Shown: positions 34,015 to 45,567, numbered from the stretch's first letter. The stretch: DNA of 64,000 bases from Orobanche coerulescens (GCA_033398695.1 CM065802.1:141098096-141162095); one strand, 5' to 3'. The notes: generated by a model not told the origin, from the letters alone. Program-made: numbers and translations.

Positions 34015-35702
34015 TGTTGTTGATTCTTTTGTCTAATACTCGCAAGCGCACGATTCGTTCGATATAGATATGCGGTGCAAGGTCGATTCCACAGGGAGGA
34101 CTATGATAGTGAAGTCAAAATATTCCTATCGTTTTAAACCAAATTATATTAAATTCTAACATAGTCCCAAATAATTTGATTTTTGAATGGTTATAATAAT
34201 TGCAACAAATAACAGTAATTTTTAACTAGATTTTAGATAAATTGATTTTAAATAATTTACTAGGGTTTAGAATCCACCAATGTCTATTTATTATGTATTT
34301 TATATTTTAATTCCAAGAAAATCATGGAATAGATTCTGAAATCAGTCTCACTATTCCCCATAGAATTAACAATAAGTACAAAATTATAATTCAAATATAG
34401 ATTTTCCTTCGCTTGAAAAATGTAATTTCTAAGCATTATATGTATCCAATTTAATAGAAAACAAATAATCAAAGAAATTAACTAATATCAATAATCACAA
34501 AGCAATGGAGAATTTATAACTATCAAAACTACGTGATATAATTGATGAAAAAATATTCCCTTATTGAAGCGAAAATCATAATCATTAAAAATATTTAGTT
34601 GGAATTATTATATAAATAATAATAATATAAACATTGCTTCATCATAACTATGTCTATATTTCATAATATTATTACTCAAATATAATTTCATAATAACAAC
34701 ACAAATAAATAAATATTTCATAATATTATTACTCAAATATAATTTTATTACACAAAATTTTTATTCTCTCTCTTACAAAATTATCTCTCTATTTCTTCTC
34801 CTCTCCTTTTCCTCTCAACACCCTCTCCTATTTATAATACTATTTTACAATTTTTTAATACAACTAAATAAAAAATAAACTTACACTAAATAATAAATAA
34901 ACCTATCAGTAATTATTTTAATACAACACTCATCAATAATACACATCCAAACAAATATGAAAATCACCCCACAATAATATCATCTGATCTGCCACGTCAT
35001 CAGCTGACGTGGCGCTTTTTCTGACGCGCGAGTGTGCCACACGCGCCAAATTGGCGATTCTGGACTGGCGCATGTGCAACACGCACGGGTGGTGCGATTG
35101 GCCAAAATTGTCCAGCTGTCTCGGACGTGTGTCAGACGTGTGTTTTGTTGACGTGTGATGCCACATGGCGTGTTCTGATTGGCTAGACGATGCTGGCGTG
35201 GCGCTTTTGCTGACGTGTCAGCTGAGTAGGATGACATGCATGCATGCTGATGTCATGGATGATGTCACTCTGTGGTTGACTTAGCTTGTCCAATCCGGTT
35301 TTGACACGTGGCACGTTATCACTAGTCCGCGTGTTCAATTGTCCTCCAAACTTCGAACGGCCATAACTTCTTCATACGAACATGGATTTGGGTGAATGTT
35401 ATTTCAAAACGATCGTATCAACGAGATGAATAGAATGACACCACTCATGTCTATGTTCGGATTTTGGAAAAATTTCGCCTTTGAACCAATTGATATGTTT
35501 TGTACCGGCTGGTTAACCTGCAGATATAATATAATTCTAATTAATTATCCAAAAATGACACAAAATTATAGAAAATTCTAACAAAATGAAATAATATAAA
35601 TATATGGTAAAAATTATAAATTATCACACAAAATACACAATTATATACATAAAATACTAATAAAAATAGTACTCAAAATATACCAAACACTGGTCTGGTG
35701 CA
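34015..35702 (-). repeat. 5' LTR of element G (about 1.69 kb)
   Basis: On the minus strand it would begin TGCACCAGACC at 35702 and end CAACAACA at 34015, just before the primer site. The left boundary is well placed by the primer site. The right boundary is set by the first TG...CA-compatible position beyond which an unrelated open frame starts; the second LTR is not in the window, so it is not proven. The interior holds an AT-rich part (34150-34980) and a GC-richer part with repeated TGACGTGGCGC/CTGACGTGTCA motifs (34990-35225). Confidence 0.55.
34990..35300 (-). repeat. ACGTGG/TGACGTG motif cluster in the LTR of G
   Basis: At least eight ACGT-core motifs (GCTGACGTGGC, GACGTGTG, TGACGTGTC, ACACGTGGC) lie within about 300 bp. 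ACGT cores are binding sites for plant bZIP factors; this may be the U3 enhancer of G. Confidence 0.45.
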
Positions 35703-35722
35703 GCAATTTCAGTAGTCACGAG
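35703..35722 (-). other. Remnant of the sequence entered by element C (left side)
   Basis: 20 bp between the LTR of G and element C, ending in the target copy ACGAG (35718-35722). The minus-strand frame of 45398-45567 continues into it when C is mentally removed. Confidence 0.5.
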
Positions 35723-35873
35723 TGTAATACCCGAGATTCTATTATGTATTTTGAACTTTGTGACATTGTATACGTTGTATTTGATCTGAGTATTATCCAG
35801 AGTATTTCATGATCCGGTGTTGTTGAACGTATGATTTCATTAATGTGTTCAAAATTTGTGATTTTTGCATTAG

Positions 35874-36313
35874 TAGCGCACGCTAACCACAAGGCGTAAC
35901 GTACGCTAATTTGGTTTCGTAGCGCATGCTGTGTATGAACCTTAGAGCGCGCTATACGTAGTCAACTTGATTATGACAGGGTGGTAGGTGAGATCAGCCG
36001 TGGATCTTGGTCGGGACATGTCAGGATGTATCTGGACGGCTTTTGGAAAAGTCGAGTCAACGGTACTTAGCGCACGCTAATGTTATGAGACTAGTGCACG
36101 CTAAGTCTAGTACAGTGAGGTCAGTGAATCTTCGTTCAGTCGTTAGCGCACGCTAAAAATAGTTGTTAGCGTACGCTAATCGTTGATTTTAGCGCACGTA
36201 AGGCTGTTTAGCATACGCTATGCCGAGACACGTCAGAGACAGTAGACTAATAGCTCGTTAGCGCACGCTAATATGAAGGAGTAGCGCGCGCAAATAACCC
36301 TTTTCTATAAATA
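35874..36313 (+). promoter_or_regulatory. Palindrome array and TATA box in the 5' LTR of C
   Basis: About ten near-palindromes with arms TAGCG/CGCTA (TAGCGCACGCTA at 35874, repeated near 36068, 36143, 36166, 36259 with small variants) lie upstream of TATAAATA at 36306. Each holds two or three CpG sites. Confidence 0.65.
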
Positions 36314-37724
36314 GGACAGCACCCATCTTCATTTTTCAGTTTTCACCACTTTGCATACTCGATTTTTGAGACTTTGAGATTTATTTCCTCCATCCAAATC
36401 CTGCATACCAGCCTCCTAACATCACCATTGAAGACAAGGGGCTTTGAGGATTGGTGTTCTAGCTTTTGGGCATAGAGTTCATCAAGTTATTCCAACTTAT
36501 CCTTCCGTTTAAGGTATGTTACGATTCACCAAGCTAGAATTTATGTTCTTAGCTATGATTTGAGCTTGCTTCGGAAATCATTAGACTAGTTAAAGATCTT
36601 TTGAGTCCAGCACCATATTTTTGAAGATTAGAAACCGATTATACCTTGTTTTTCCCTCGTTGTTAAGAATGTTGATCGAGCCTTAATGGATAAAAACCTT
36701 AGGATGTAGTATCCTTACCTCATTGGAATCATGAGCATGATTTTAGTTAGAATCTATGAATTCCTTTGATGTTCCACCGATGAAATTCATGTTTGCTTAG
36801 GGTATTTGTTTTGACAATATTCTTCATGTTCTTGAGGATGATGAATCGGCCATGTCATTGAACTCAACCCGGATCACCGTAGTATCGTTTTCCTTGCGTA
36901 ATACTTGGGCATGCTTGCCATCTTGAGTAACATTTATGGTAAAATCATAATAGCCGAACATATGAGAATTTGGAATTGAATCCCATATTTAAACCCGAAA
37001 TCTCTAATATCTTGTAAATCCTTGAACTCATAAACATCGGCACTTCACCTCCGAAATGATCGTTCAACTCTCTTGAAGTGTAATATCATTTCCGGTTCAG
37101 CTCTCATCTAGTATACTAACCACGAATCGGACTTACGTTACTATTTTACGATTCTAATAAAAGTTATTCGGTGATCGTACGTTAGTATCGAGTCGTATAT
37201 TAAGTTCCTTGCATCTCTTTTTGAACAAGGTCCGAGCCTTGCATATGGGTCGATCGAGGGGAGGTGGCCTACAGACACGTGACATTCGTTGGAGTATTTT
37301 ATTCTTGCCATTTTCGAGGCAAGTATCATATATTGAGTTTGGTTTATATTGGAACCTTGATCATGCATACGGTTTTGTTCATATTGTCAAGTATGAGATT
37401 ATTTTCTTTGATTTGTCGTGGTATTCGTTATTAATTGTTCGTGTTGATGAACATATTGAAGTGCATATGCGTATGCATGATTGCATGGTTTATATTGTAA
37501 ATGATTCGAGGGGGGTCATGAGGATCTATGCTGAGGGCGCTGGATCGAATGTCCACCATGCGTTGGTCCGACGGGATCATTATGGGGATCTATACTGAGG
37601 GTGCTGGATCACTGGATTACCCTGTATTGTGTTGATGGAATCGTGAGGATTTGCATCGTTGGATTCCGGTGACGGAAGTCCGTTTTGTATGTTTTATGAT
37701 GCATTGATGATTTATGTATGATGA

Positions 37725-38068
37725 TACTTGTACTAGTATTGTTTTGCTAACCCCTTCGGGGGTGGACATTTGTTTTGATGATCAGGTAGCCGAGGAGCGG
37801 GGAAGCAGCCACAGTACCGACATGACGATGAAGTGGCTCAGTGATGTGGATTATGTTGTCTTGTTTTCCGGTTATTTTCAGTACTCGAGTACGTTTATGT
37901 TGTTGACATTTTGTAATAATGAACTTATTTGAATTGTCGAACGGGTTTGAATTTCCTTTTATTAATGACACTTTAATATTATTTCCGTATTTATCAAATT
38001 TGCCTTGTAAATTGTTATACAAAGGATTTACGGCGCTGTAATTATCTCGAACATATCGGGGTGTTACA
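37725..38068 (+). other. Structured U5 module, 5' LTR of C
   Basis: Hairpin 1 TAGTA/TGCTA (one G-T pair), hairpin 2 ACCCC-TTCG-GGGGT (37750-37763), acceptor-like CAG (37783-37785), terminal hairpin GCC..GTAAAT (38002-38012) with ATTTAC-GGC (38026-38034). Confidence 0.55.
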
Positions 38069-38073
38069 GAATA

Positions 38074-38085
38074 TGGTATCGGAGC
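38074..38085 (+). promoter_or_regulatory. Primer binding site of element C (tRNA-Met)
   Basis: TGGTATCGGAGC, one base from the initiator tRNA-Met complement, five bases after the 5' LTR. Confidence 0.85.
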
Positions 38086-38311
38086 TAAGATTCATGGATA
38101 TCTTGGCAGTCGGGTTAGTTGGGTCTGTTTACGTTATTTGATTTATGGGTCGTTTGTAACATCACTGCTGAGCCAGCATCGTCGTGTGGACCGTGGTTGT
38201 AAGTCTCCTAATCTCAAATACTACCATTTTATTTATTTCCTGTTTTGTGAATATTGACGGACTTTCTTTTAGAAAAGTTTGCCCTGGATATTGAGTATTT
38301 GTGTTTACAAT
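38086..38311 (+). other. Element C leader
   Basis: 226 bp between primer site and gag start. No feature is seen except an ATG-poor stretch before the gag ATG. Confidence 0.5.
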
Positions 38312-39121
38312 ATGTTGAGGGGAGGTCGTGGACGCGGACGTGGTCGTGGACGCGGACGTGGTAATGCGAGACAGGAGGATTCAGCGTCTACCCCAGAATT
38401 ATCGGCTAGTCGAACCGATTCCCATTCTGGAGGACAGCAGGGATCGGCAAATAATAGCGCAAATCCTAATATGCCGGGAGTGCTTCAACAGGTGGTTGCT
38501 CAGATAAACCAGTTTGCTCAGGTAGTTGACCGCATGCAGACGGCGATGGGACAGCAACACAACAAGGATAATTGAGGAGACAAATGGCTTACTGACGTGG
38601 TCAAATTGCACCCTCCAAAATTTGACGGTTCTGCTGAGACACTTACTTGGGATCACTGGCTGAAGGAGTTAGAGAAGATTTTTGCAGGGATTAACTGTCC
38701 CGATGACAGAAAGGTTCCGATCGCCCAGTATCTCCTGACTGGGGAGGCTTTCGACTGGTGGGAGGCCATTCGACCTGATGATCATAATGCTGACTGGACG
38801 GAATTCAAATTAATGATAGAAGCGCAATATTGTCCTCGCCCAGTTAGAGAGGCTCGAATCCGGGAGTTTTTTTCATCACAAAATTTAGAGGCATCTGTGA
38901 CAGACGTGATTAAGACTTTTAATCACCAGCTGACTTATGTGCGCCACTTGGTCAGGACCGAGGCAGAGAGGATTTTTCATTTTGATATGCGGATGAGGCC
39001 GGAGATTCAGCAATATATGTCTGGATTTGAATGTACCACCTTGCGACAGTATCAGGACAAAGCACTGGCCTACGATATGAAAGAGGTGGTAGTAGAGAAA
39101 TCAACGGAAGCAAAGAAGTAG
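38312..39121 (+). pseudogene. Element C gag (two stop codons)
   Basis: Starts MLRGGRGRGRGRGRGRG. A TGA at 38573-38575 ends the first 87 codons; the same frame continues with WLTDVVKLHPPKFDGS, IAQYLLTGEAFDWWEA, FHFDMRMRPEIQQYMSGF and YQDKALAYDMKE, the retrotransposon gag core. A TAG at 39119-39121 replaces the Gln before KVSGNF. The zinc knuckles follow in the same frame. The RG-rich start probably binds RNA. The frame is otherwise intact, so the protein family is clear. Confidence 0.8.
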
Positions 39122-41461
39122 AAAGTGTCTGGAAACTTCACGGAGAACAAGAGTAGTGGGCCCCGTAAGGGCCAGTCCTCATTTCATTCATCCAGAAGGC
39201 CTCCGCATCCTTCTCGAGGTGGAAAGAAGTTCCGGGCAGCCCCAACCATTTCAGACGCAGGGAGGAAATGTTATAACTGTGGCAAAACAGGGCATGTTCA
39301 ACGTGATTGTTACGCACCTGCTGTGACCTGCTTCGAGTGTGGACAGGAAGGACATCGCGCAACATTTTGTGTAAATGCGACTCGATCTTTTGGTACTCGC
39401 ACTCCTGTACCTGTTCCGAAGTATGCAAGTGTGAACCAGACACGGCAGAGTGGTTTCCAGCAGCAGAATGTTGGGAAAAGAGAGGCGTCCAGCGCTGGGT
39501 CCGTTCCTCCGCACATTTACGAGATGAGGAAGTCAGACGATCAGAACACGGCTGTTGCATCAGGTACGATTCAGATCCTTTTGCAACCAGTTAGTGTCAT
39601 ATTCGATTCAGGAGCTACGCATTCTTTCATATCTTTGAACTGTGTTAATCGTTTGAAAATCTCGTGCTTGTATGATTGTGAACCTTATGTGGTGGGATTA
39701 CCGAGCGGAGAGAAACTTGTGGGAACCCTAGAAACTAGAGATTTTCCGGTATCTATAGGAGGGAGAGATTGGCCATCAAATCTTATTGCAGTCGACATCC
39801 ATGGTGACGATTTAATTCTCGAAGACGATTGGATCAACCGTTATGGAGCTATTTTGAATTACCGAAAGAGAGTCATTTCTATCATTGCTGATGACGGATC
39901 TGAACATTTATTCAAAGGATGGAGACCGGGAAGCTCAGGAAAACTGATCAAAGCCATGAAAGCAGTGAAATTTCTAAAGCAGGGTTGTCACGGATTTTGG
40001 TGTTATGCCATGAAGAAAGAAGAAGGAGTCGAGCTCTCCTCTATTCCAGTGGTAAACGAATTCTCAGACGTATTCCCTGACGAACTACCCAGTTTACCTC
40101 CGCGGAGAGAAGTAGAATTTAATATCGAATTGGAACCTGGAGCTGCACCTATTTCTAGAGCACCATACCGTATGGCGCCAATCGAGATGTATAAACTAAA
40201 GAAACATCTTGAGGAATTATTGCAGAAGGGTTACATTCAACCTAGCGTCTCTCCTTGGGGAGCAACCGTTCTCTTTGTCCGGAAGAAAGATGGATCCCTT
40301 CGATTATGTATTGATTACAGGGAGCTAAACAAGGTGACGATCAAGAAGAAATATCCTATACCTCGGATCGACGATTTGTTTGATCAACTGCAAGGGGTAA
40401 GGGTATTCTCGAAGATTGACTTGCGATCTGGATACCATCAGTTGATAATTAAGGAATCGGACATACCGAAATCTGCTTTCAGATCCCGGTATGGGCATTA
40501 TGAATTCGTGGTGATGCCATTTGGACTTACCAATGCTCCTGCGGTATTTATGCAATTGATGAATCGGGTATTCTTAGAATACTTGGATAAATTTGTGGTA
40601 GTCTTCATCGATGACATCTTGATCTATTCGAAAGACACAGAGGAGCATGCTGAGCATTTGCGTATTGTTTTGAGCACCTTGAGGAATGAACAACTTTATG
40701 CGAAACTTTCTAAATGCGAGTTCTGGCTTAGGGAAGTAACCTTCCTTGGGCATGTGATATCAGTAGACGGAGTTCAGGTGGACCCGAAGAAAGTCGAAAC
40801 AATCTTGGAATGGGAATCTCCTAATAACGTGAAAGAAGTCCGAAGTTTCTTAAGACTTGCTAGATATTATCGCCGTTTGGTAGAAGTATTTTTCAAAATT
40901 GTTCGTCCGCTTACTCAATTGTTGCAGAAGACTCAGAAATTCGTGTGGAATGAGAAATGCCAAACTAGCTTTGATGAACTTAAGAAGAGACTGACGACAA
41001 CACCTATACTAGCGTTGCCAGATGGAAACGAGGGATTCATGGTGTACAGTGACGCTTCAAATCAGGGTCTGGGATGTGTGTTGATGCAGAAGGATAGGGT
41101 GATTGCCTATGCCTCTCGACAGTTGAAACCGTACGAAGTAAATTACCCGACTCATGATCTGGAGTTAGCAGCTGTGGTCTTTGCTTTGAAAATTTGGCGA
41201 CATTATTTATACGGCACTCATTGTCAGATCTTTACAGATCATAAGAGCCTCAAGTATATTTTCAATCAGAAGGAATTAAACATGAGGCAGAGAAGGTGGC
41301 TGGAATTGATCAAGGATTACGATTTGGAAATCCTCTATCATTCAGGCAAAGCAAACGTGGTAGCTGATGCACTGAGCCGTAAACATATTTCTCTTCGAGT
41401 GTTGGAAGCGCTCACGTTCGAAACCAGCATTCAACGAGAACTTATCCGTGAAGGGATTTAA
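39122..41461 (+). pseudogene. Element C gag knuckles, protease, RT, RNase H (778-codon open frame)
   Basis: Two intact CCHC knuckles ([14 protein letters not shown] and [14 protein letters not shown]), protease with DSGA at residues 161-164 of the open segment, RT with [21 protein letters not shown] and [10 protein letters not shown] (Asp at 496 and 497), and RNase H with [19 protein letters not shown] and ADALSRK. It ends at TAA 41459-41461, where a sense codon (Glu or similar) is expected. No upstream start is needed: the segment is continuous with gag, so a gag-pol fusion without frameshift is the likely design. It would supply all catalytic functions except integration. Confidence 0.85.
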
Positions 41462-42523
41462 GTGTGGTCACGAAAAGTCCAAGGGCAACTATACGTGATG
41501 GAACTAACTTCATCATTAGTCGAGGAAATCAAATCTAAGCAGCCGAATGATTCGCTAATTCTGCGGTTATGTGACGAAGTAAAGAAAGGGAAGGCCACAG
41601 GATTCGTGATTCAAGACGATGGAATTCTGAGATTTCAGAATCGACTTTGCATTCCCAATGATGATGTCTTGAGACAGACCATTCTGAAGGAAGCTCACAT
41701 CGCGCCCTATTCTATTCACCCGGGCACCAGTAAGATGTATAAGGATCTAAAACAAAATTTCTGGTGGGGAAATATGAAGAAGGACGTAGCAGAATACATT
41801 TCGAGATGTTTAACATGTCATCAGGTTAAGATTGAACATCAGCGACCTGCCGGAATGTTGAAGCCACTTACAATCCCTGAGTGGAAGTTGGAGGACATAT
41901 CAATGGACTTTCTCACCAGTATGCCAAGGATCAAGACGGGAATGAACATGATTTGGGTTATAGTTGATCGACTAACCAAGTCGGCTCATTTCCTGGGTAT
42001 TAAAGACACGTGGGGACCCGAGAAATTGGCACGAGTATTTATTTCAGAGATAGTCCGATTGCATGGAACGCCAAAGACCATTATTTCGGACCGAGTTGGT
42101 CGTTTCGTGTCGCACTTTTGGAAGGCAGTTCACAGGGCTTTGGGAACCGAGCTGAACTTTAGCACGCCTTATCATCCTAAGACAGACGGCCATTCCGAAA
42201 TAACTATACAGACAGTAGAGGACATGCTTAGAGCTTGTGCTTTAGACTGGTCAACCGACTGGGAGGTTCATTTGCCCTTGATTGAATTCACCTACAACAA
42301 TAGTTGGCATGCTTCCATTAAGATGGCACCGTTTGAAGCGTTGTACGGAAGAAGATGTAGATCGCCCCTGTGTTGGGATGATTCCTCCGACTTGATTGGG
42401 ACGAAACCAGAGTTGATAGTTCAGACTCAAGAGAAGGTAGCTCTAATTTGGGTACGACTGTTGACCGCCCAGAGTCGACAGAAGTCTTATGGAGATGTGC
42501 GTCGTCGCCCGTTGGAATTTTAG
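41462..42523 (+). pseudogene. Element C integrase (zinc domain and core)
   Basis: Same frame as RT after the TAA. HHCC domain (H in EAHIAPYSIH, CLTC), core with [20 protein letters not shown] (usual DRDGRF; the catalytic first Asp is kept) and the Glu in DGHSEITIQ (usually SERTIQ). Ends at TAG 42521-42523 in the [13 protein letters not shown] stretch, where the other elements have a sense codon. Confidence 0.82.
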
Positions 42524-42946
42524 ATTGGGGATCACGTGCTGTTGAAGGTTTCTCCTACCCGCGGAATTTTCCGTTTTGGGAGGAAAGGAAAACTAAGTCC
42601 GAGATATATCGGACCATTTGAGATCCTCGAGAGAGTTGGGGATTTAGCATACAGGTTGGCCTTACCGCCATCGCTGAGTCACGTTCACAATGTGTTTCAC
42701 GTATCCCAGTTACGGAAATATATACCAGATCCCAGTCATATCATTGATTTTGGCGAAATCGAGATAGCTAATGACGGCACCTTCGAAGAGAGACCAATCA
42801 GAATACTTGAGAGTAGGATCAAACAATTAAGGAATAAACTAATATCCTTGGTTAAAGTGCAATGGTCACGACATGGAGTCGAGGAGGCCACTTGGGAAAC
42901 GGAGGATGGTATGAAGACTAGATACCAGGAGTTATTTTCATCTTAA
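42524..42946 (+). pseudogene. Element C integrase C-terminus and chromodomain
   Basis: Continues in frame: [48 protein letters not shown], then chromodomain ILESRIKQLRNK and [16 protein letters not shown], ending YQELFSS and TAA. The aromatic residues expected for methyl-lysine binding are partly replaced, as is usual in this chromodomain group. Confidence 0.82.
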
Positions 42947-42981
42947 GTTTCGGGACGAAACTTCTTTTTAGGGAGAGAGGA
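42945..42981 (+). promoter_or_regulatory. 3' hairpin and polypurine tract of element C
   Basis: AAGTTTCG-GGA-CGAAACTT (42945-42963) overlaps the TAA; GGGAGAGAGGA (42971-42981) abuts the LTR. Confidence 0.75.
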
Positions 42982-44763
42982 TGTAATACCCGAGATTCTA
43001 TTATGTATTTTGAACTTTGTGACATTGTATATGTTGTATTTGATCTGAGTATTATCCAGAGTATTTCATGATCCGGTGTTATTGAACGTATGATTTCATG
43101 AATGTGTTCAAAATTTGTGATTTTTGCACTAGTAGCGCACGCTAACCACAAGGCGTAACGTACGCTAATTTGGTTTCGTAGCGCACATTGTGTATGAACC
43201 TTAGCGCGTGCTATACGTAGTCAACTTGATTATGACAGGGTGGTAGGTGAGATCAGCCGTGGATCTTGGTCGGGACATGTCGGGATGTATCTGGACGGAT
43301 TTTGGAAAAGTCGAGTCAACGGTACTTAGCGCACGCTAATGTTATGAGACGAGCGCACGCTAAGTCTAGTACAGTGAGGTCAGTGAACCTTCGTTCAGTC
43401 GTTAGCGCACGCTAAAAATAGTTGTTAGCGTACGCTAATCGTTGATTTTAGTACACGTAAGGCTGTTTAGCGTACGCTATGCCGAGACACGTCAGAGACA
43501 GTAGACTAATAGCCCGTTAGCGCATGCTAATATGAAGGAGTAGCGCGCGCAAATAACCCTTTTCTATAAATAGGACAACACCCATCTTCATTTTTCAGTT
43601 TTCACCACTTTGCATACTCGATTTTTGAGACTTTGAGATTTATTTCCTCCATCCAAATCCTGCATACCAGCCTCCTAACATCACCATTGAAGACAAGGAG
43701 CTTTGAGGATTGGTGTTCTAGCTTTTGGGCATAGAGTTCATCAAGTTATTCCAACTTATTCTTCCGTTTAAGGTATTTTACGATTCACCAAGCTAGAATT
43801 TATGTTTTTAGCTATGCTTTGAGCTTACTTCGGAAATCATTAGACTAGTTAAAGATCTTTTGAGTCCAGCACCATATTTTTGAAGATTAGAAACCGATTA
43901 TACCTTGTTTTTCCCTCGTTGTTAAGAATGTTGATCGAGCCTTGATGGATAAAAACCTTACGATGTAGTATCCTTACCTCGTTAGAATCATGAGCATGAT
44001 TTTAGTTAGAATCTATCAATTCCTTTGATGTTCCACCGATGAAATTCATGTTTGATTAGGGTATTTGTTTTGACAATATTATTCATGTTCTTGAGGATGA
44101 TGAATCGGCCATGTCATTGAACTCAACCCGGATCACCGTAGTATCATTTTCCTTGCGTAATACTTGGGCATGCTTTCCATCTTGAGTAACATTTGTGGTA
44201 AAATCATAATAGCCGAACATATGAGAATTTGGAATTGAATCCCATATTTAAACCCGAAATCTCTAATATCTTGTAAATCCTTGAACTCATAAATCGGCAC
44301 TTCACCTCCGAAATGATCGTTCAACTCTCTTGAAGTGTAATATCATTTCCGGTTCAGCTCTCATCTAGTATACTAACCACGAACCGGCCTTACGTTACTA
44401 TTTTACGATTCTAATAAAAGTTATTCGGTGATCGTACGTTAGTATCGAGTAGTATGTTAAGTTCCTTGTATCTCTTTTTGAACAAGGTCCGAGCCTTGCA
44501 TAGGGGTCGATCGAGGGGCGGTGGCCTACGGACGCGTGACATTCGTTGGAGTATTTTATTCTTGCCATTTTCGAGGCAAGTATCGTATATTGAGTTTGGT
44601 TTATATTGGAACCTTGATCATGCATACGGTTTTGTTCATATTGTCAAGTATGAGATTATTTTCTTTGATTTGTCGTGGTATTTGTTATTAATTGTTCGTG
44701 TTGATGAACATATTGAATTGCATATGTGTATGCATGATTGCATGGTTTATATTGTAAATGATC

Positions 44764-44945
44764 CGAGGGGGGTCATGAGGATCTATGCTGAGGGCGCTGG
44801 ATCGAATGTCCACCATGCGTTGGTCCGACGGGATCATCATGGGGATCTATGCTGAGGGCGCTGGATTGTTGGACGGGTTTTACACCATGCGTTGGTCCGA
44901 CAAGATCATCATGGGGATCTATACTGAGGGCGCTGGATCGCTTGA
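44764..44945 (+). repeat. Tandem GATC-rich repeat in the 3' LTR of C
   Basis: Three units of the pattern GGGATCATCATGGGGATCTA..GCTGAGGGCGCTGGAT against two in the 5' LTR (37505-37612). Related units stand at 10325-10460 in A. Confidence 0.75.
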
Positions 44946-45054
44946 TTACCCTATATTGTGTTGATGGAATCGTGAGGATTCGCATCATTGGATTCCGGTG
45001 ACGGAAGTCCGTTTTGTATGTTTTATGATGCATTGATAGTTTATGTATGATGAT

Positions 45055-45397
45055 ACTTGTACTAGCATTGTTTTGCTAACCCCTTCGGGGGTGGACATTT
45101 GTTTTAATGTTCAGGTAGCCGAGGAGCGGGGAAGCAGCCACAGTACCGACATGACGATGAAGTGGCTCAGTGATGTGGATTATGTTGTCTTGTTTTCCAG
45201 TTATTTTCAGTACTCGAGTACGTTTATGTTGTTGACATTTTGTAATAATGAACTTATTTGAATTGTCGAACGGGTTTGAATTTCATTTTATTAATGACAC
45301 TTTAGTATTATTTCCGTATTTATCAAATTAGCCTTGTAAATTCTTATACAAAGGATTTACGGCGCTGTAATTATCCTGAACATATCGGGGTGTTACA
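45055..45397 (+). other. Structured U5 module, 3' LTR of C
   Basis: Hairpin 1 TAGCA/TGCTA (45063-45078), hairpin 2 ACCCC-TTCG-GGGGT (45079-45092), terminal hairpin GCC..GTAAAT (45331-45341) with ATTTAC-GGC (45355-45363). Confidence 0.55.
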
Positions 45398-45567
45398 ACG
45401 AGAGGGACTGATTCATCTTGTACATTGCCAGCCTGGCCTGATATATCTTGACGGGTGGGGGTCTTGGGTTGATCAGATGATATTCCCCGGCCCTCGGCAG
45501 CCTTGGACTTAGAAAAATCATTCCCGCGAGCCTCTTTACGGCTCATCCCCAGACCTGCCTGTAGGGC
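45398..45567 (-). other. Unidentified open reading frame entered by element C
   Basis: 170 bp, open on the minus strand (MSRKEARGNDFSKSKAAEGR, then a Pro/Gln/Ser-rich stretch). The frame stays open across the C insertion site into 35703-35722. Low-complexity hydrophilic composition suggests a gag-like or transposon linker rather than a conserved host enzyme. It is bounded on the right by a copia LTR-like start at 45568. Confidence 0.4.

Larger units (their letters stand above)
17960..35702 (-). mobile_element. Athila-like Ty3/gypsy element G, minus strand, 3' end lost
   Basis: Read on the minus strand: 5' LTR (35702-34015), tRNA-Asp-like primer site, long AT-rich leader, gag, protease, RT, RNase H, integrase. 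There is no chromodomain. The RT and integrase wording ([55 protein letters not shown]) is that of the Athila clade. It is interrupted by copia element F (21937-31108), and element B cuts it off at 17960, removing the expected env-like region and 3' LTR. Confidence 0.85.
35723..38068 (+). repeat. 5' LTR of element C (2346 bp)
   Basis: TGTAATACCC...TGTTACA. Palindrome array 35874-36292, TATAAATA 36306-36313, donor-like AAG|GTATGT (36514), GAG|GCAAGT (37319), a GATC-rich repeat GGGATCATnATGGGGATCTA (37505-37612), double hairpin (about 37733-37763), acceptor-like TCAG ending 37785, palindrome AGTACTCGAGTAC near 37879, terminal hairpin 38002-38034. Confidence 0.88.
35723..45397 (+). mobile_element. 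Complete Tekay-like chromovirus, element C (9675 bp)
   Basis: Two LTRs (35723-38068 and 42982-45397), tRNA-Met primer site, gag, single-frame pol with chromodomain, polypurine tract, and a perfect 5-bp target duplication ACGAG (35718-35722, 45398-45402). This is the best preserved gypsy element here. Coding sequence is collinear in one phase and is interrupted only by four stop codons (38573, 39119, 41459, 42521), with no evident frameshift. The LTRs differ by scattered substitutions and one ~70-bp repeat unit. Confidence 0.92.
42982..45397 (+). repeat. 3' LTR of element C (2416 bp)
   Basis: Nearly identical to the 5' LTR, with about 70 bp more because of one extra unit of the GATC-rich tandem repeat (44820-44945). 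TATAAATA 43565, donor-like 43773, GAG|GCAAGT 44576, hairpins 45063-45092, acceptor-like CAG 45112-45114, terminal hairpin 45331-45363. Confidence 0.88.

Noticed and set aside
37209..37598. 129-codon plus-strand frame, repeated at 44454-44855
   Set aside because: Duplicate only because it lies in the two LTRs of C; no protein family resemblance.
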